DNA from: Metallyticus violacea
Taxonomy: Eukaryota; Arthropoda; Insecta; Mantodea; Metallyticidae
Assembly: GCA_030762175.1 (NCBI GenBank)
Contig: CM060831.1
Location: forward strand, 5,471,001-5,535,000
Direction: 5' to 3'
DNA length: 64,000 bases
In this document: piece by piece, positions 34,780 through 45,640 of the stretch
How positions within the stretch are numbered: the stretch's first letter is position 1
Layout of the letters: every line of letters starts with the position of its first letter
Made by a program: the position numbers and the translations under genes
Notes under the pieces: model-generated
The model's database searches: none
Seen by the model: the letters and a program-made list of their open reading frames with translations, nothing else
What the model was told of the DNA's origin: nothing

Positions 34780-35850
34780 TGATGTGCTATTTATTTACGT
34801 TTCTTAAATTCTTAAGGACTGTAGCTATTGCGATCATACCCGTGAAATATCTCTCTCTCTCTCTCTTGTATGTGTGTGCGCGCGTGCCTGTGCGTTATTA
34901 CTTCAGCGGCGCCAATGTTTGCTTTTTCGCATCGAAACTCTGCACAAACAAGTTAAATAAAATAAAAATAGTTCCGAAAATCAGGGAAATCGGGCCATTT
35001 GGAGTGGGGGTTTATCTGACAATCAAAATTTAAAAATCGCTCAAGCGACAGCAATACTTGTTTTTTCACAGAAAATTCGAAATATACAGTTTAAATAAAA
35101 TACCATACTACATTAGGGAAATTGAACCATTAGGAGTAGGGGTTTACTTGATAACCAAAATTTGAAGAACGCTGTTGCGTTTAATTTTCAATCTATTATT
35201 TGAAATTAAAAGGACAAATTAATTCAGCATATAAACTGTATTTATAACGAAGCATACGTTTTATATCTAACAAAATCATCGTCGTGAAGATAGCAAATGT
35301 AAATATTAATCTAATATGCGTTTAAGAATTATATTTGTATGTAAGAGTGCTCTATAATAACCCCCGGAAAACGTTACATGTTTTTACTGCAATAATATTT
35401 AAATTAAGTTTCAAAGTCAATGAAAATTATGAAATTTTTTATTTTTTATTGTTGATTGTGTATATTTGCTTAGTACATGGTAATTGTTTTTAATAGTAAT
35501 CTTTTTGTTTTATTGACACACGTAAAGCTCTTCTTCTTAAATATATGATGATAACAAGGACTCAGTTCGTAAACATGGTTACATGTAAAAAGGTTTAAAA
35601 ATACCCACACAGTATGGCTTTATCTTATCAGTGGCCATATATTTCATTTAATTAATAAAACTAATACCATTAGTTTTTGTGACTTAATAATAATAATAAT
35701 AATAATAATAATTCTTAAAATGTGGGTTATTTTATTTCATTAATTAATAAGCCTATAATTTGGATTTTATATTCTTTTTTAAAGTTATTCTACTAGGTGA
35801 GTAATTCGTTTAGTTTACGCAGCTCTGCTTGACGGACTTCCCCCCGTCCT
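34780..35850 (+). repeat. Large dispersed repeat, copy B
   Basis: Only about two core units (34996 and 35128) remain, then the long shared tail: AAAAGGACAAATTAATTCAG, TATTAATCTAATATGCG, TAAGAGTGCTCTATAATAA, GTGGCCATATATTTCATTT, an (AAT)n tract at 35687-35712, and finally TTTAAAGTTATTCTACTAGG and TTTAGTTTACGCAGCTCT at 35809-35826. The same tail order occurs in copies C and D. No coding potential. Confidence 0.75.
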
Positions 35851-36345
35851 TTAAATTACTATTCGTTGTCGTATATTTTCCCAAGTTTACTTTTGACGTA
35901 TATTGTTTTCATTACACCTCTTATCCCTCTTATCTATAAGAAGCGTCCTGTTTATTAAATATCTGTTTATTTTTTTAGGCTTCAACCGTTATTTCTCTAC
36001 TTCTACAACGTTCCCCCCCTTTTTTTTTTTGGTAACTCTATAAGTAACTTGTCAATATTTCCTTTGCTGTTGTAAAATACAGTACCTTCAACATTTTTTT
36101 GAGCAAACGCCTCACAGAATGTAAACGGACTCAATATAATGCATTAGTTCCATAAATAGGAGTAAGCTAACATAGTTATACTAAGCTACCGTGTTCTCCT
36201 TCTGTATACCCTGGAGATCTCCCTAAGGTTTCCTCTCTACTTTGAAATATTATTTACTTAAGTAGCGACTCGCAATGCTTTGAGTACTTATGACCGAGTC
36301 TTCTAGTGTAACCACCAACTATATAGAGGTTAATTTATATATTTT
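35851..36345. other. unassigned DNA
   Basis: No gene or named repeat recognised. Confidence 0.45.
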
Positions 36346-36499
36346 GTTCTTTCACACTAGCAGTGTGTGGGACATAAATGGGAAACGGTGTCTCAGTTGG
36401 TAGAGCGCCCTTAGTTCGAATTCCGGAGTGACCCAATTTTTCAAGTCTGGTTGTTTTCATTTTCAAATTATGTACCACACACATCTTATGTGAAAGAAC
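36346..36499. mobile_element. Small inverted-repeat element with tRNA-like core
   Basis: Terminal inverted repeats of 32 bp (36346-36377 versus the complement of 36468-36499) match at 27 positions and begin GTTCTTTCACA. Between them, 36387-36435 reads as a tRNA lacking its anticodon arm: TCTCAGTTGGTAGAGCGC (A box) is only about 8 bases from AGTTCGAATTCC (B box), and the acceptor-like ends GGTGTC and GTGACC face each other. No target-site duplication is obvious. A DNA transposon that captured a tRNA, or a foldback element, are both possible. Confidence 0.65.
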
Positions 36500-36945
36500 G
36501 GTTCATGTGTACATTTTCGGTCTTGGTTGGGAGACACCACCTTCTTCAAATCATATCGCGTTGGCAGTTTTGGTAGCAATGTTTAGTAATAAAGATTTTA
36601 TTTGGTTCAAAATATGAAGTTTGAAATGTCTGTTCTGAAAACCACTATAATTAATATTGTGTATTATGAACAGGTATTGACATAATTAAGTACATAGTCT
36701 AACAAATTTGCTTCATGACTTACAGTTTTGCTGTTATCTTCTCTGTTGATAATTGTTTTTGTCTGCATTCATTGATAGCACGCTCATTCCTGGAAATGTT
36801 CCTATATTTCATCGTTAAAAGTTTTATATGCTGTTGTAAACTCCACATGGGAAAGTTGTAAGTAGCTACAGGTGGGAAGAACAAATTAATCCCACAGCTT
36901 TTCGCAACACTGATTCCATGGTAACGTTATACGATGGTCATTTGT
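36500..36945. other. unassigned DNA
   Basis: No gene or named repeat recognised. Confidence 0.45.
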
Positions 36946-37122
36946 GTGTGTGTTTAACGCTGAGGCACCACAGGCGGTGTACACTGATGATACAATAAAT
37001 GAAATGATACGTTCGGAAAGAATATTTTTAAGGAAGGAGGCGTTCCAAGCCTACGTTTATGGTACCTCCCGGCATTTGCCAGTTATGAAGAGAATGGTCC
37101 TGGCGGGAATCGAACACGAGAC
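36946..37122 (-). repeat. SINE family A, internally deleted copy
   Basis: Complement of the family: TGTTTAACGCTGAGGCACCA shows an internal loss of the ACGGGCGTT context. The body is present to ATTTGCCAGTTATGAAGAGA, then a deletion joins directly to ATGGTCCTGGCGGGAATCGA; the copy stops in the tRNA head near ACTTCCGTTAG. The head 5' end is missing. Confidence 0.75.
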
Positions 37123-37430
37123 TTCCGTTAGAACACAAACTGGACACCGAGTTCACATTCCTTTGAAATTGATCGCCTCTCTCTTTAAACACTTTAAACC
37201 ATCTTCAAGCTGCTACAGGAAAAATGAAACTCTCTGTAGGCCTCAGCTGAAGATTTGTTGAAACGTAAGAAGAATTTCAGAGCAGAACGGTACTGAACAT
37301 TTGTCAACTTGCACACCTCTCAAGGGTATGACAACATACATTACACATTAAGCTAACAAAATATTGTAAACGTAAATTTTAGCGTGATAAATTGTGAATG
37401 TAAAAAGTAGAATAATTATTTCTTTCTTAT
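37123..37430 (-). pseudogene. mariner-like fragment, GGGCTG family, 5' third only
   Basis: Aligns with 10300-10570 on the same strand: CACAAACTGGACACCGAG, TTTGAAATTGATCGCCTCTC, CTGTAGGCCTCAGCTGAAGA and TGTCAACTTGCACACCTCTC all have counterparts there. The junction with the SINE at 37122 suggests the SINE either truncated or inserted into this mariner. Confidence 0.6.
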
Positions 37431-38290
37431 ATAGCAACTCGTTGACGTTTTGTGTTGAAAATAATCTCGGTATATGATAAGCTTGTGAGCCTGTCCTCTA
37501 CACTTCCATTATACGAAAACAGATCAATCATTGCAGCTCACGTTTAGCAGGTGTTTGAGGTTTTTAAATTCACTAACTCGTCCGCATTCTTAAACCTACT
37601 ATAAAAGTATACTGAACAAACATTAATCCCGTCTTCTATACCTGGGGATATTTTCTATGTGCATCACTGCATTTGTCGTTAGGTGATTTCCTTATGGTTG
37701 TTGAGAACACGACAGTGTGTTCTCTCTTCACTCTCTGCGAAGACGGGAGCCCCCGCCCCTCAGTCGTGGTGATAGCGTCGCAAGAGGAAATGGACTCTGT
37801 GTAGTGCTCCAGTTTCTTTCGGCTCAAGATAACAATCAAAATCCCGAAAGGGAATCATAAGTCGGGCTTCCAGTATCAAAGCGACCTCTTAGACTAAACA
37901 AATGATTAACAAATAAAACATTACAATTTGTCAATGTTAGAGACTATATATATGAGTTTGATGTAAACAAAAGCAGTAGACGTTTAGATTGTTGCTGCGT
38001 AGGACAATACCCACTTTGTATGTTAAGTTCACTGTCATGGAAAGCATTAAGACTGTAGAATTGAGAAATTATGTTAACTTAGTAACATTGGATTCGCCTA
38101 TTGAGATAAAGGGAGAGCTAGGGGAAATACAGACGGTTGCTTTTCGAACTTCAAGTCCTTTACTTTTGTTGTAACGTTTTTAATCAGCTCTGCTTTGTCT
38201 TCACTTTGCTCCTCAAACCTCCGATAGTACAAATTTTTTTATAAGTATTATGTTTGCCGACAGCAAAGAAGGAATTTTCGTTGTTTAAAC
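37431..38290. other. unassigned DNA
   Basis: No named gene. A minus-strand frame (37636-37839) and a plus-strand frame (37989-38174) lack recognisable motifs. Confidence 0.4.
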
Positions 38291-38293
38291 TGA

Positions 38294-38450
38294 GTGGGGG
38301 GAGGGTAACTCAAGCGGAGGTCCCGGATTCTCTTCCCGTTGGGCCAGCCATCCTGACCTTGGGTTCTTTCATGGTTTTCCCTGGTCACTTAGGTGAATGC
38401 TAGAGTGAAATTTTCCGATGTCCCATTTCATTCCGTTGGTTCTGTCACAG
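38294..38450 (+). repeat. SINE family C, copy 2
   Basis: Shares with 18135-18330 the ordered blocks GGTAACTCAAGCGGAGG, GGTCCCGGATTC, GGCCAGCCATCCTGAC, AGGTGAATGCTAGAGTG and CATTTCATTCCGTTGGTTC. The B box is degraded. Confidence 0.6.
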
Positions 38451-40359
38451 GGTGTACAGTGTCAGAGCTGTACAGGTGTGATTGTGGAAAGGTTTTGGAA
38501 TGGTCTCACATCAAGAAAGCCCCGGGTAGTCATGATGGTTATACCTCATGGGATTCGTATCAAAATTACAAAATATGGGGAATAGATAAGTATCACTCCA
38601 AAATCGCGTGGCCTTGAGCAGGGCATGTTTTTATTTCTCATCTTTTGTTATATTCTTCGAGGTTGGACTTCCTTGAAAGTATTGTTACAAGGACGATGGG
38701 AAATTGTCTTTTTGTATAGAATGCGGGATATGTTATGGCCACCCTAGTCATAAACTCTTGCCCAGGCTTTTCCATCCCTCTCCTGCAATAAACACAGTGA
38801 CCCTGAAGTGAACATTATCTATCGTTAAGTCTTTTTACTCGTACTCGAACAAAGGACCCCTTGACTGTTTCTCTCCCTCAGTAAAACTAACTCGCAATCT
38901 CTTTTCAAAATTGCACAGGTTACGATATGTCTTGTTCAAAGGTTCAGGAAAATCCATTCTTAGGTCAGCGACGTGGGCGTAATCTCGCGCTGCCAAGTCA
39001 AGACAGGCGCGAAACAAAAAGTCATTAAGAAAATTCTTTAATGTATTTGCGCAATGTACAGCCAATGACAAGTTGTAGGAGTTTTATTAAGGTATTAAGC
39101 TGCTCGAAGGACAGATCGGGAACAAACTTACCAGGAAGAACCTAAATCGACAGGTAGCTCTCAACAGTAGTGATTATAGGGGTGTTCTGCAGCAGTGCAG
39201 AAGCATCTTTAGGCGTAGTGTATTGCCGAATCGGATGATTAAACACTGCGTTTCTCGATCGGCGGGAACTGACCTTATCAATCTATCTTCCTAGACGACA
39301 ACTGTATTACCTTACCGAGGAGAATGCAGACAGATATATCCCGGTGAAGCGAACTCCAACATAAGACTCCTAACGCCGCTTTATTGTGTCGTCATAACAG
39401 TCAAGGCTTCCTTTCGACGATCTTCATAAGCCCTGAGTGTAAATGAACTGAAAATAAAACTATTTAGTGGACTTTACGAACTCACTCCTTGTTTGAAGCC
39501 ACGATAACATTCCAATCCCTTCACCCGTGAAGCGTTTTTACGCTCGAAAAAGCACTAGCTAGCTTACTGAGTCTTCATAGCCGAGGGCAAAGGAGAAGAG
39601 GACATCACAGAGAGACGGGAAGCGCAGGAAGATGTCGAAGTTGCAAGGACCAGGTCATCGAAGTCAAACTACCAAATCAATCTTCAACACCGAGACTCCT
39701 TCATTCCCCGCACTTATCTAAATAGGAGCAGTCCGTTAGTTCCCGGACTAGCTTAAAGGATTAAGGAACCTGCTAATCTCAAATATTAAATCCGGCTCCT
39801 TATAGAGCCTCAACCTTGGAGTTAACTTAATCCCTTATGTAATCATAATTAAACCGCTCCCGTTTCTGCCCCAGCGTCTGGAATGGAAGCAAGTCCGTGG
39901 GGCTCTACCGGTGTCGGATGTTCTATCTTGAAACCGGGTGCCTTTCTCCCGGAGTTGCCCCTATAGGAGATATAGGCACAAACGGCCAGCCGTGAGCAAG
40001 TCTCAAGTATCAAAGTATCCTCCGCCCAACACTTAAATCCTATGCAGCATGCACACCTCTTTGTTCCATTTTCACTTCTTGACTATGCAGAAGAGTCGCA
40101 TACCACATTCAGCTGAGCAACGGTCGTATCTTCTGGGCACGGATGAACACAGACTCATTGTATAAACGTTGAAGTTGTTTATGTGTAGGGTACTCTGATT
40201 AGGCTTCAGAAAGTGTCATTGCTCATTTATAACCACAAAAATAATCTGAGAGACAAAACGGCTATTTCCTTTCGTATAAAACGGTTCAGCTGCTGATGAA
40301 CCCTCAGCCTTAATCAGTCGCACGCGTCCTCGTCTGTTTCAAACCAATTTCCAGAAATG
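38451..40359. other. unassigned, GC-richer non-coding stretch
   Basis: From about 38800 to 40040 the base composition is visibly less AT-rich than the neighbours, without an extended frame. An AATAAA occurs at about 39451 and a CTTCACCCGTGAAG hairpin at about 39517-39530. The last part (39983-40030) matches 18450-18510. This may be a retrotransposon LTR or the untranslated part of an unrecognised transcript. Confidence 0.4.
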
Positions 40360-40369
40360 TCTCTTCTCT

Positions 40370-40416
<47 letters not shown>
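40360..40416. repeat. (CT)n microsatellite
   Basis: CT repeat with a few TCTTCT interruptions at the start, about 25 units. Frames through it are spurious. Confidence 0.95.
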
Positions 40417-40418
<2 letters not shown>

Positions 40419-41079
40419 AGGTCGCCAAACATGTGAAAATAGCATTAGGAAAGATTTAAAATGTAGACAGGTCATTGAAGAGTTTCCCATTAAAATCACT
40501 GGTGCGTATTCCTCATTAGTTAGGAGGTGTGGGGGCGGGCATTTTCATGGAGAAGATTAATGATGTTCGATAGTGTAACTTTCTCGATGAATAGCGGATG
40601 AATTGGATGATACTTAAACCGAATATGAAAGCCGCAGCATTCCAGTGGGGCTGATATTTGGAGGTCTCTACAATGACTTATTCAGCTCTGCAGTTCGTTC
40701 TGAGAAATGGAAGACATTTCTTCACAGGGAATAAAACCGAGGAACCGAGAGGGCCATAGGTCGTTATCGTTGAATATTGCATGCTAGGAGACATGGGCTG
40801 TACATGCCGTTGCAGAGTCCCGTTGAAAAGTCTGTCGCAGTTAATTCACGGAGTTTATATATTACATGGAATATTAGGTTTAATGTTTTTTTTTTTTTCT
40901 GTACTAGAAAGAACATCCTTTGGTTTTTTCCTATCTTGAATTCAAAAAATATATAGATTATCATCAGGTTAATTAAAAATTTACTTTTGAGTCAATTGGA
41001 GTTCATTGAGGATTGGATAATATTGTGCCAGCATCCGCGGCTATACAGTAGATTTAAAATATTCTGCACATACCTATCA
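40417..41079. other. unassigned DNA
   Basis: No motif recognised with confidence. A minus-strand frame breaks near 40600-40700, and part could still belong to the transposase ruin that follows. Confidence 0.35.
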
Positions 41080-41720
41080 CTATTAATTGTTTCTTATATA
41101 AAACAAACAGGGCCTATTATTCACTCGCCGCTAATGGCGCACCACATTCCTATCTTTTGATCATGCAGGTTAGGTCTTTCTGAACTGCAGTATCGTTGTT
41201 TTGTGATCTAGCATACCCACTTAGATGGAACCATAATTCGTTCGTAAAAAAAAAACTGGATTAAGGTCAATTTCTCTGCCATGCACACTATTAAAAATCC
41301 ATTCATATAATATTCTCCTGGATGCAGGGTCAGCGGTTTAAGTTCTAGCACTACAGTAGTTTTACAAGGTTTTAACTTCAGTAGCTTTGTAGCCGTTCGA
41401 ACTGAGGAATAGGAAAATTCCCATTTGATTGATTTTTAGGGGAAGGTTCCCAAGCATGTCCAATGTTATGTAATATTTCTTGTGTTAGTGCTGTATGTGA
41501 AGCTTTTCATCAAGAACCTTCCCGTTTCATGAAATTTATTTACAAATCTGTGACTCGAACTTCTGTTTGGAAGGGAATCTCTTTTGAAATACTCTCCGCA
41601 CACCACGAGCCGATTTTGTACATATGTACAGTTGGAGTCATCGTTCTTGTCCCTGGAGAATGTAAACGTAAAGGCTGAGAGCGAACTACTTAAAGCCAGG
41701 CGGTTAGCAGAAACCAATGA
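41080..41720 (-). pseudogene. DDE transposase remnant (insect IS630/Tc1-like group)
   Basis: On the minus strand, from 41717: a DNA-binding N-terminus (HRFVNKFHETGRFLMKSF), a degenerate middle (PADPASRRILYEWIFNSV), then FTNELWFHLSGYARSQNND at about 41210-41265. In this family the last block reads FTDEAWFHLSGYVNSQNNR, so the first catalytic Asp is replaced by Asn (codon AAC). A further ECGAPLAASE block follows near 41140. Stops and shifts occur. This group of elements is common in insect genomes. Confidence 0.65.
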
Positions 41721-42122
41721 AGTACTACATCAGCACAACTCAGATAACGTCCCTGTTTGTATTGTATTGGAACAGTCCATGCTGAAAAATGTCCACTAAA
41801 CGTAGCTTAATTATTTGTGCAAACTCACTGTGTAGTGTTTTGGATCCTAATTTATAAAGTACTGGCGGCATAATTGATTTGTGCAATGATCAACGCCTAC
41901 AATTTCGCAACATTCACTATACGCACTCCCTGTATGTTTTCAACTGCACAGCAATTTTGAGTTATTTAGGATTGTCCCTCAGTTGCTCTCCCGCGAAGAA
42001 AAATCTTCCTGTATTGGGGGTTAAACTAGAAGTCTAAATTATAAGTACTCGTAGTATTATTAGGCATATCTAAAGGAATAAATATCTCTCACAATAGAAA
42101 GACCTTAGGAAGGTCTTCGGAG
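41721..42122. other. unassigned DNA
   Basis: No gene or named repeat recognised. Confidence 0.45.
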
Positions 42123-43416
42123 TACGAGGGCAGGTTCACAAGTTTCCGGCCTCGCCAATAAGGATTATCGTCTTCACAAAACCCTTATCTGATGTCATAA
42201 CTTATCTGTTAAGTAAATAATTTCAGCTGTAACTTCCGCTCCGCTGTGTTCAGTTGTTCAGATATAGTTGCATAAAGAAGGCTATGTGTAGAAGATTGTG
42301 ACATGTTCGAAATGGAGTTTCGAGCTGTTATTAAGTTCTTCACAAAAGAAGGATTTGCTCTAAATGAAATCAAACAACGATTGGACGGTGTATATGGGGA
42401 AGCACCACCCTCATATTCTACCGTAAAAGAATAGGCTAAACTTTTTCGAATGGGTCGAGAAAGCATTTAAGAAGAAGAGCATGAAGTTCGGCCCTTGGAG
42501 GTGCTCACCTCTGAAAACATCGATCGCTCTTGTGGAAGGAGAAATTATGGAAGACCGGCGGCTGAAAGTTGCAGAAATAGCAACAAGATTGAGTATTTCT
42601 AAAACAACAGTCCTTCGAATTATTCATGAACTTTTAAATATGAATAAGGGTAGTGCAAGATGGGTGCCTAGACTTAGTTCCTCATCCAAAAACAGCAACG
42701 AGTCATCTGTTGTCAGGCATTTTGGAGCTCTGAGTGGCAACTAGAGAGAATTTCTGCAAACCATTGTTACAGAAGATGAAACAATGGTCCTCTACTATGA
42801 TCCCTTGTCCAAAGGAGAATCAATGGAGTGGCATAAACATGGCGAAGCACCGCCTCTAAAGACCAAGGTCACTCAGTCAACCAAGAAGATCATGGGCACA
42901 ATTTTTTGGGACTGTGAAGGAATACTCTTCATTGACTTCAAGGAGAGGAACATCACAGTGAATGGGGAGTTCTATGCTGGCCTAGTGCACAGACTACTTG
43001 CTACTATCAAAGAGGAAGGGCGAGGAAAGCTGAGTGGTGGTGTGCGCCTTCTTCACGTCAATGCGCCTGTGCACACAGCTCTTGTTGCAAACGAACGTGT
43101 GAAGAATTGTGGCTTCAAGGAGATCGACTATCCATTTTACAGCCCAGATATAGCTTTCAGTGACTATTTCCTATTCAGGGAACTCAAGAAGGATCTTCAA
43201 GGAAGGAAATTTAAGTGTGACGAAGGAGGGATGGATGCTGTTTATGCCCATTTTGCAGACAAACTTCTGACTACTCTGGGGGGAGGGGTGGAGGTGTTAA
43301 TTCAAAGATGTGAGAAGTGTATTGCAATAAAGAGTAGTTATATATTGAAAAGTGAAATATGTCTTTATCATACCTAGAAAATGATTAGGCCGGAAACTTA
43401 AGAACCTATCCTCGTA
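42123..43416 (+). mobile_element. Full-length mariner element with terminal inverted repeats
   Basis: The 30 bp inverted repeats (42123-42152 and 43387-43416) match at 26 positions and begin TACGAGG. TA at each border is the expected target duplication. Total 1294 bp, the usual mariner length. A second, truncated copy of the 5' end is at 60084-60250. It contains the transposase pseudogene listed separately. Confidence 0.9.
42312..43377 (+). pseudogene. mariner transposase, inactivated by stops and a catalytic substitution
   Basis: The start MEFRAVIKFFTKEGFALNEI (42312) is followed by in-frame stops after STVKE and after MGRESI, then a frameshift. The frame from 42784 is otherwise well kept for 197 codons. 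Order: TEDETMVLYYDPLSKGESME (first Asp intact), KIMGTIFWDCEGILFIDFKE, LLHVNAPVHTA (second catalytic Asp changed to Val), and YSPDIAFSDYFLF (third Asp present, 34 residues after the second position, so a DD34D arrangement). It ends with QRCEKCIAIKSSYILK and a stop at 43375-43377. Resembles cecropia/mauritiana-type mariners of the HsMar2/SETMAR-like kind. It cannot be autonomous, though its inverted repeats may still be usable in trans. Confidence 0.88.
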
Positions 43417-43429
43417 TATAGAATCAGAT

Positions 43430-43560
43430 GATAGAAATGTGTGGTTCCGTGCTCTCTGACTCAATTAGTTAGAACTCAGCACGCAAAGCTGAAAATCCGT
43501 GGTACAAATCCTGACCATGAGCGGAATTTTTCTAATCTGATTTTTTCATTTTCTAACTAT
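43430..43560 (+). repeat. Possible tRNA-like short repeat
   Basis: GACTCAATTAGTTAGAACTC and GTGGTACAAATCCTGACC resemble degenerate A and B boxes. Outer words GAATCAGATGATAGAAA (43421) and the complement of TTTCTAATCTGATTTTTTC (43530) form a weak inverted repeat. Compare the element at 36346. A low-confidence call. Confidence 0.3.
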
Positions 43561-44151
43561 TCTGTGGTTTTAAGTAAAGGAATTTTTGAAAATAACATAT
43601 GAAAGTTCTGTTTTGTTTTCATGACGGTTTTTGACGGCAGCGTGGGGTTTGCAGCGACGAACACAAAACCTAAAGTGTATTTGTTTTTGGTATGCCATTA
43701 CTTTACGAGAGATGTATGTCAGAAGAACAGATGAGGTACTAGAAATCCTCCCTTCCCTCATCCCCCGTGACTGGATCAGATAAACCCAGCAGAAAAGAGA
43801 ACAAAAGAATCCTTACTTTTCATAATGCTCACCAGAGTGCTGTGCCATCCTCAAAGTGAACGCCGCATTGCTAAATGTAATGATGCTTTTTCCTTGACGT
43901 ATGAAAAGAACTGCAGCGAGCACAAAAACCTGGATTTATGGATTAGGGAGCCTGCCTGGACATCTTAAAATCCTTTTCACACATTGTTGCATCGCAGTAA
44001 ACACCGTCGCTTTTAATTTACTTTCCTCCCTGTCCCTTTAACAGAGAACACTATCGATGTACTGCATAAGTAATCTCTGGAGATCAGAAGTTAAGGCATC
44101 TTAAATTCTTAAAATATCCAAGAAAAAAACAATCTTATTGGCCACCAACAT
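43561..44151. other. unassigned DNA
   Basis: No gene or named repeat recognised. Confidence 0.45.
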
Positions 44152-45420
44152 ATATGAGGGTCTCTACGGAAGTATTGAGACATGGAACATTGGCCACTCC
44201 GAGGGAAAGTATTGTTACGTGGTCGAAATTGTTGAGTAATTGTGTTGCCATAGTAGCAGGCCGAGCTCTGTTGTGTAATTCATTTTCCTGCATTTTATGT
44301 TTTAAGTGTGGAAAGCGTGAACGTTCTTGTAATTGTAATGGAGATTCAGAGAGACCATTTTCGTGAGATGCTCTTTGTACGATTTCAGTGATTTAAATGA
44401 AACGCAGTCACTTGAGAGTTTGAGGAGGGCTTTCAGGGACTTTTTTTCTATACGAGCTACTGTGTTCCGCTAGTTTGGAGAATTAAAGAGGGGGCGGAAA
44501 TCTCTTAAAGATGAAGAGAAGAGTGGCACGCAATATCAGTAGTGACTGAGAAGAACATCAGCTCTGTGGAAACAATAATTGGGGAAGATTCAAGACTAAC
44601 CTACAAGGACATTGAGTTGGCATTAGCGATTAGTTCGCCGAGTGTTCATGAGCATCTTCATGTAAAAAAAAAATGTCTTCAAAATGGCTGCTCCATAATT
44701 TGTCTGAAGCAGAGAAACTCCACAGGGTGGAATGGTGCCAAGCAATGCTGCAAAGATTTAACTGTGGAAAGTCTTGCCATCTTTCAAGATATTTTTACAG
44801 GTGAAAAAACATGGATATATCAGTTTGATCCAGAAACAAAACGCCAGTCCTCCATTTGGGTTTCCCTGATAACCAACCACCCATCAAAGTCAAGAGAATC
44901 AAGCAGTTTAGGAAAGAAAAGGGTTGCCTTTTTCTTCTCCTCAAGTAGTCACATGGCAACCATTGTGCTAAAAAATCAGAGAATGCTACTGTAAAATAGT
45001 ACACAGAAGTTTGACTTCCGAAAGTATTTCCGGAAATACTAAGGGGCATTTTGTTGCTCAGTGACAATGCATCAGCTCACACTGCTAATATGACAATGGT
45101 GTTTCTGCAAGGAACTGAGACAAAATTAACGACTCATCCTTCCTGTAGTTCCGACCTGGCACCATGCGATTTCTTCCTGTTGCCGACTGTGAAAAACCGA
45201 CTTCAAGGTCACCGATTTTCTATCCCCGAAGAAGCGGCTGCAGCATGCGAGGAGGAGTTATTTGTAGTGCCAGAAACTGAGTGGTGTGGATGCTTCCAGA
45301 GGATGGAACGTGCATACAGTGCCAAGGGGATTACTTTGAGAAACTGCGATAAACAAAACGTTTCTATGCGTATTCATTATTTGTTGGCTCAATACTTACC
45401 TTGTATGAGGCTTATAACAA
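44152..45420 (+). pseudogene. mariner-like transposase (family J), best copy
   Basis: The 5' leader and helix-turn-helix (MEIQRDHF start near 44338, RATVFR region near 44452) are followed by TEKNISSVETIIGEDSRLTY (44542). Then come TGEKTWIYQFDPETKRQSS (44801; in intact relatives TGDETWIY, so the first Asp reads Glu), LLSDNASAHTANMT (45054; second Asp kept) and SCSSDLAPCDFFLLPTVKNR (45145-45210; third Asp kept). There are 34 residues between the second and third Asp, giving DD34D. Frameshifts lie at about 44985-45050 and in the N-terminal part. A diverged, shorter copy is at 12540-13475. Confidence 0.8.
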
Positions 45421-45429
45421 ATACTCTTT

Positions 45430-45640
45430 CTTCTCCAGGTTGCTCATTCCCTCGTGGACGTTTCTTCCATACCCTCAAAATTCTCCTCTGCCTCCTACAT
45501 GACCTCTTCATGAGTCCAGTCAGGAAAGCTCTGAGTTTCAGAACAGATGGCAATCCGAGAACGCGAAATCATCTCAAATCATGATTCGGTCAAGCTGTAC
45601 TAAGCGAAGCGGCGTACCGTATTATTGTTATATCAGATAA
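45430..45640 (-). repeat. mariner 3' fragment
   Basis: Minus-strand sequence related to 3780-3985: CAGATGGCAATCCGAGAACG and GCGAAATC match CAGATGGTAATCCAAAGAGG and GCGAAATC there, and AGCGAAGCGGC is shared. It lies immediately downstream of the family J copy in the opposite orientation. No usable frame. Confidence 0.5.

Noticed and set aside
40314..40560. Arg-Glu or Ser-Leu rich frames on both strands
   Set aside because: Product of the (CT)n/(AG)n microsatellite.
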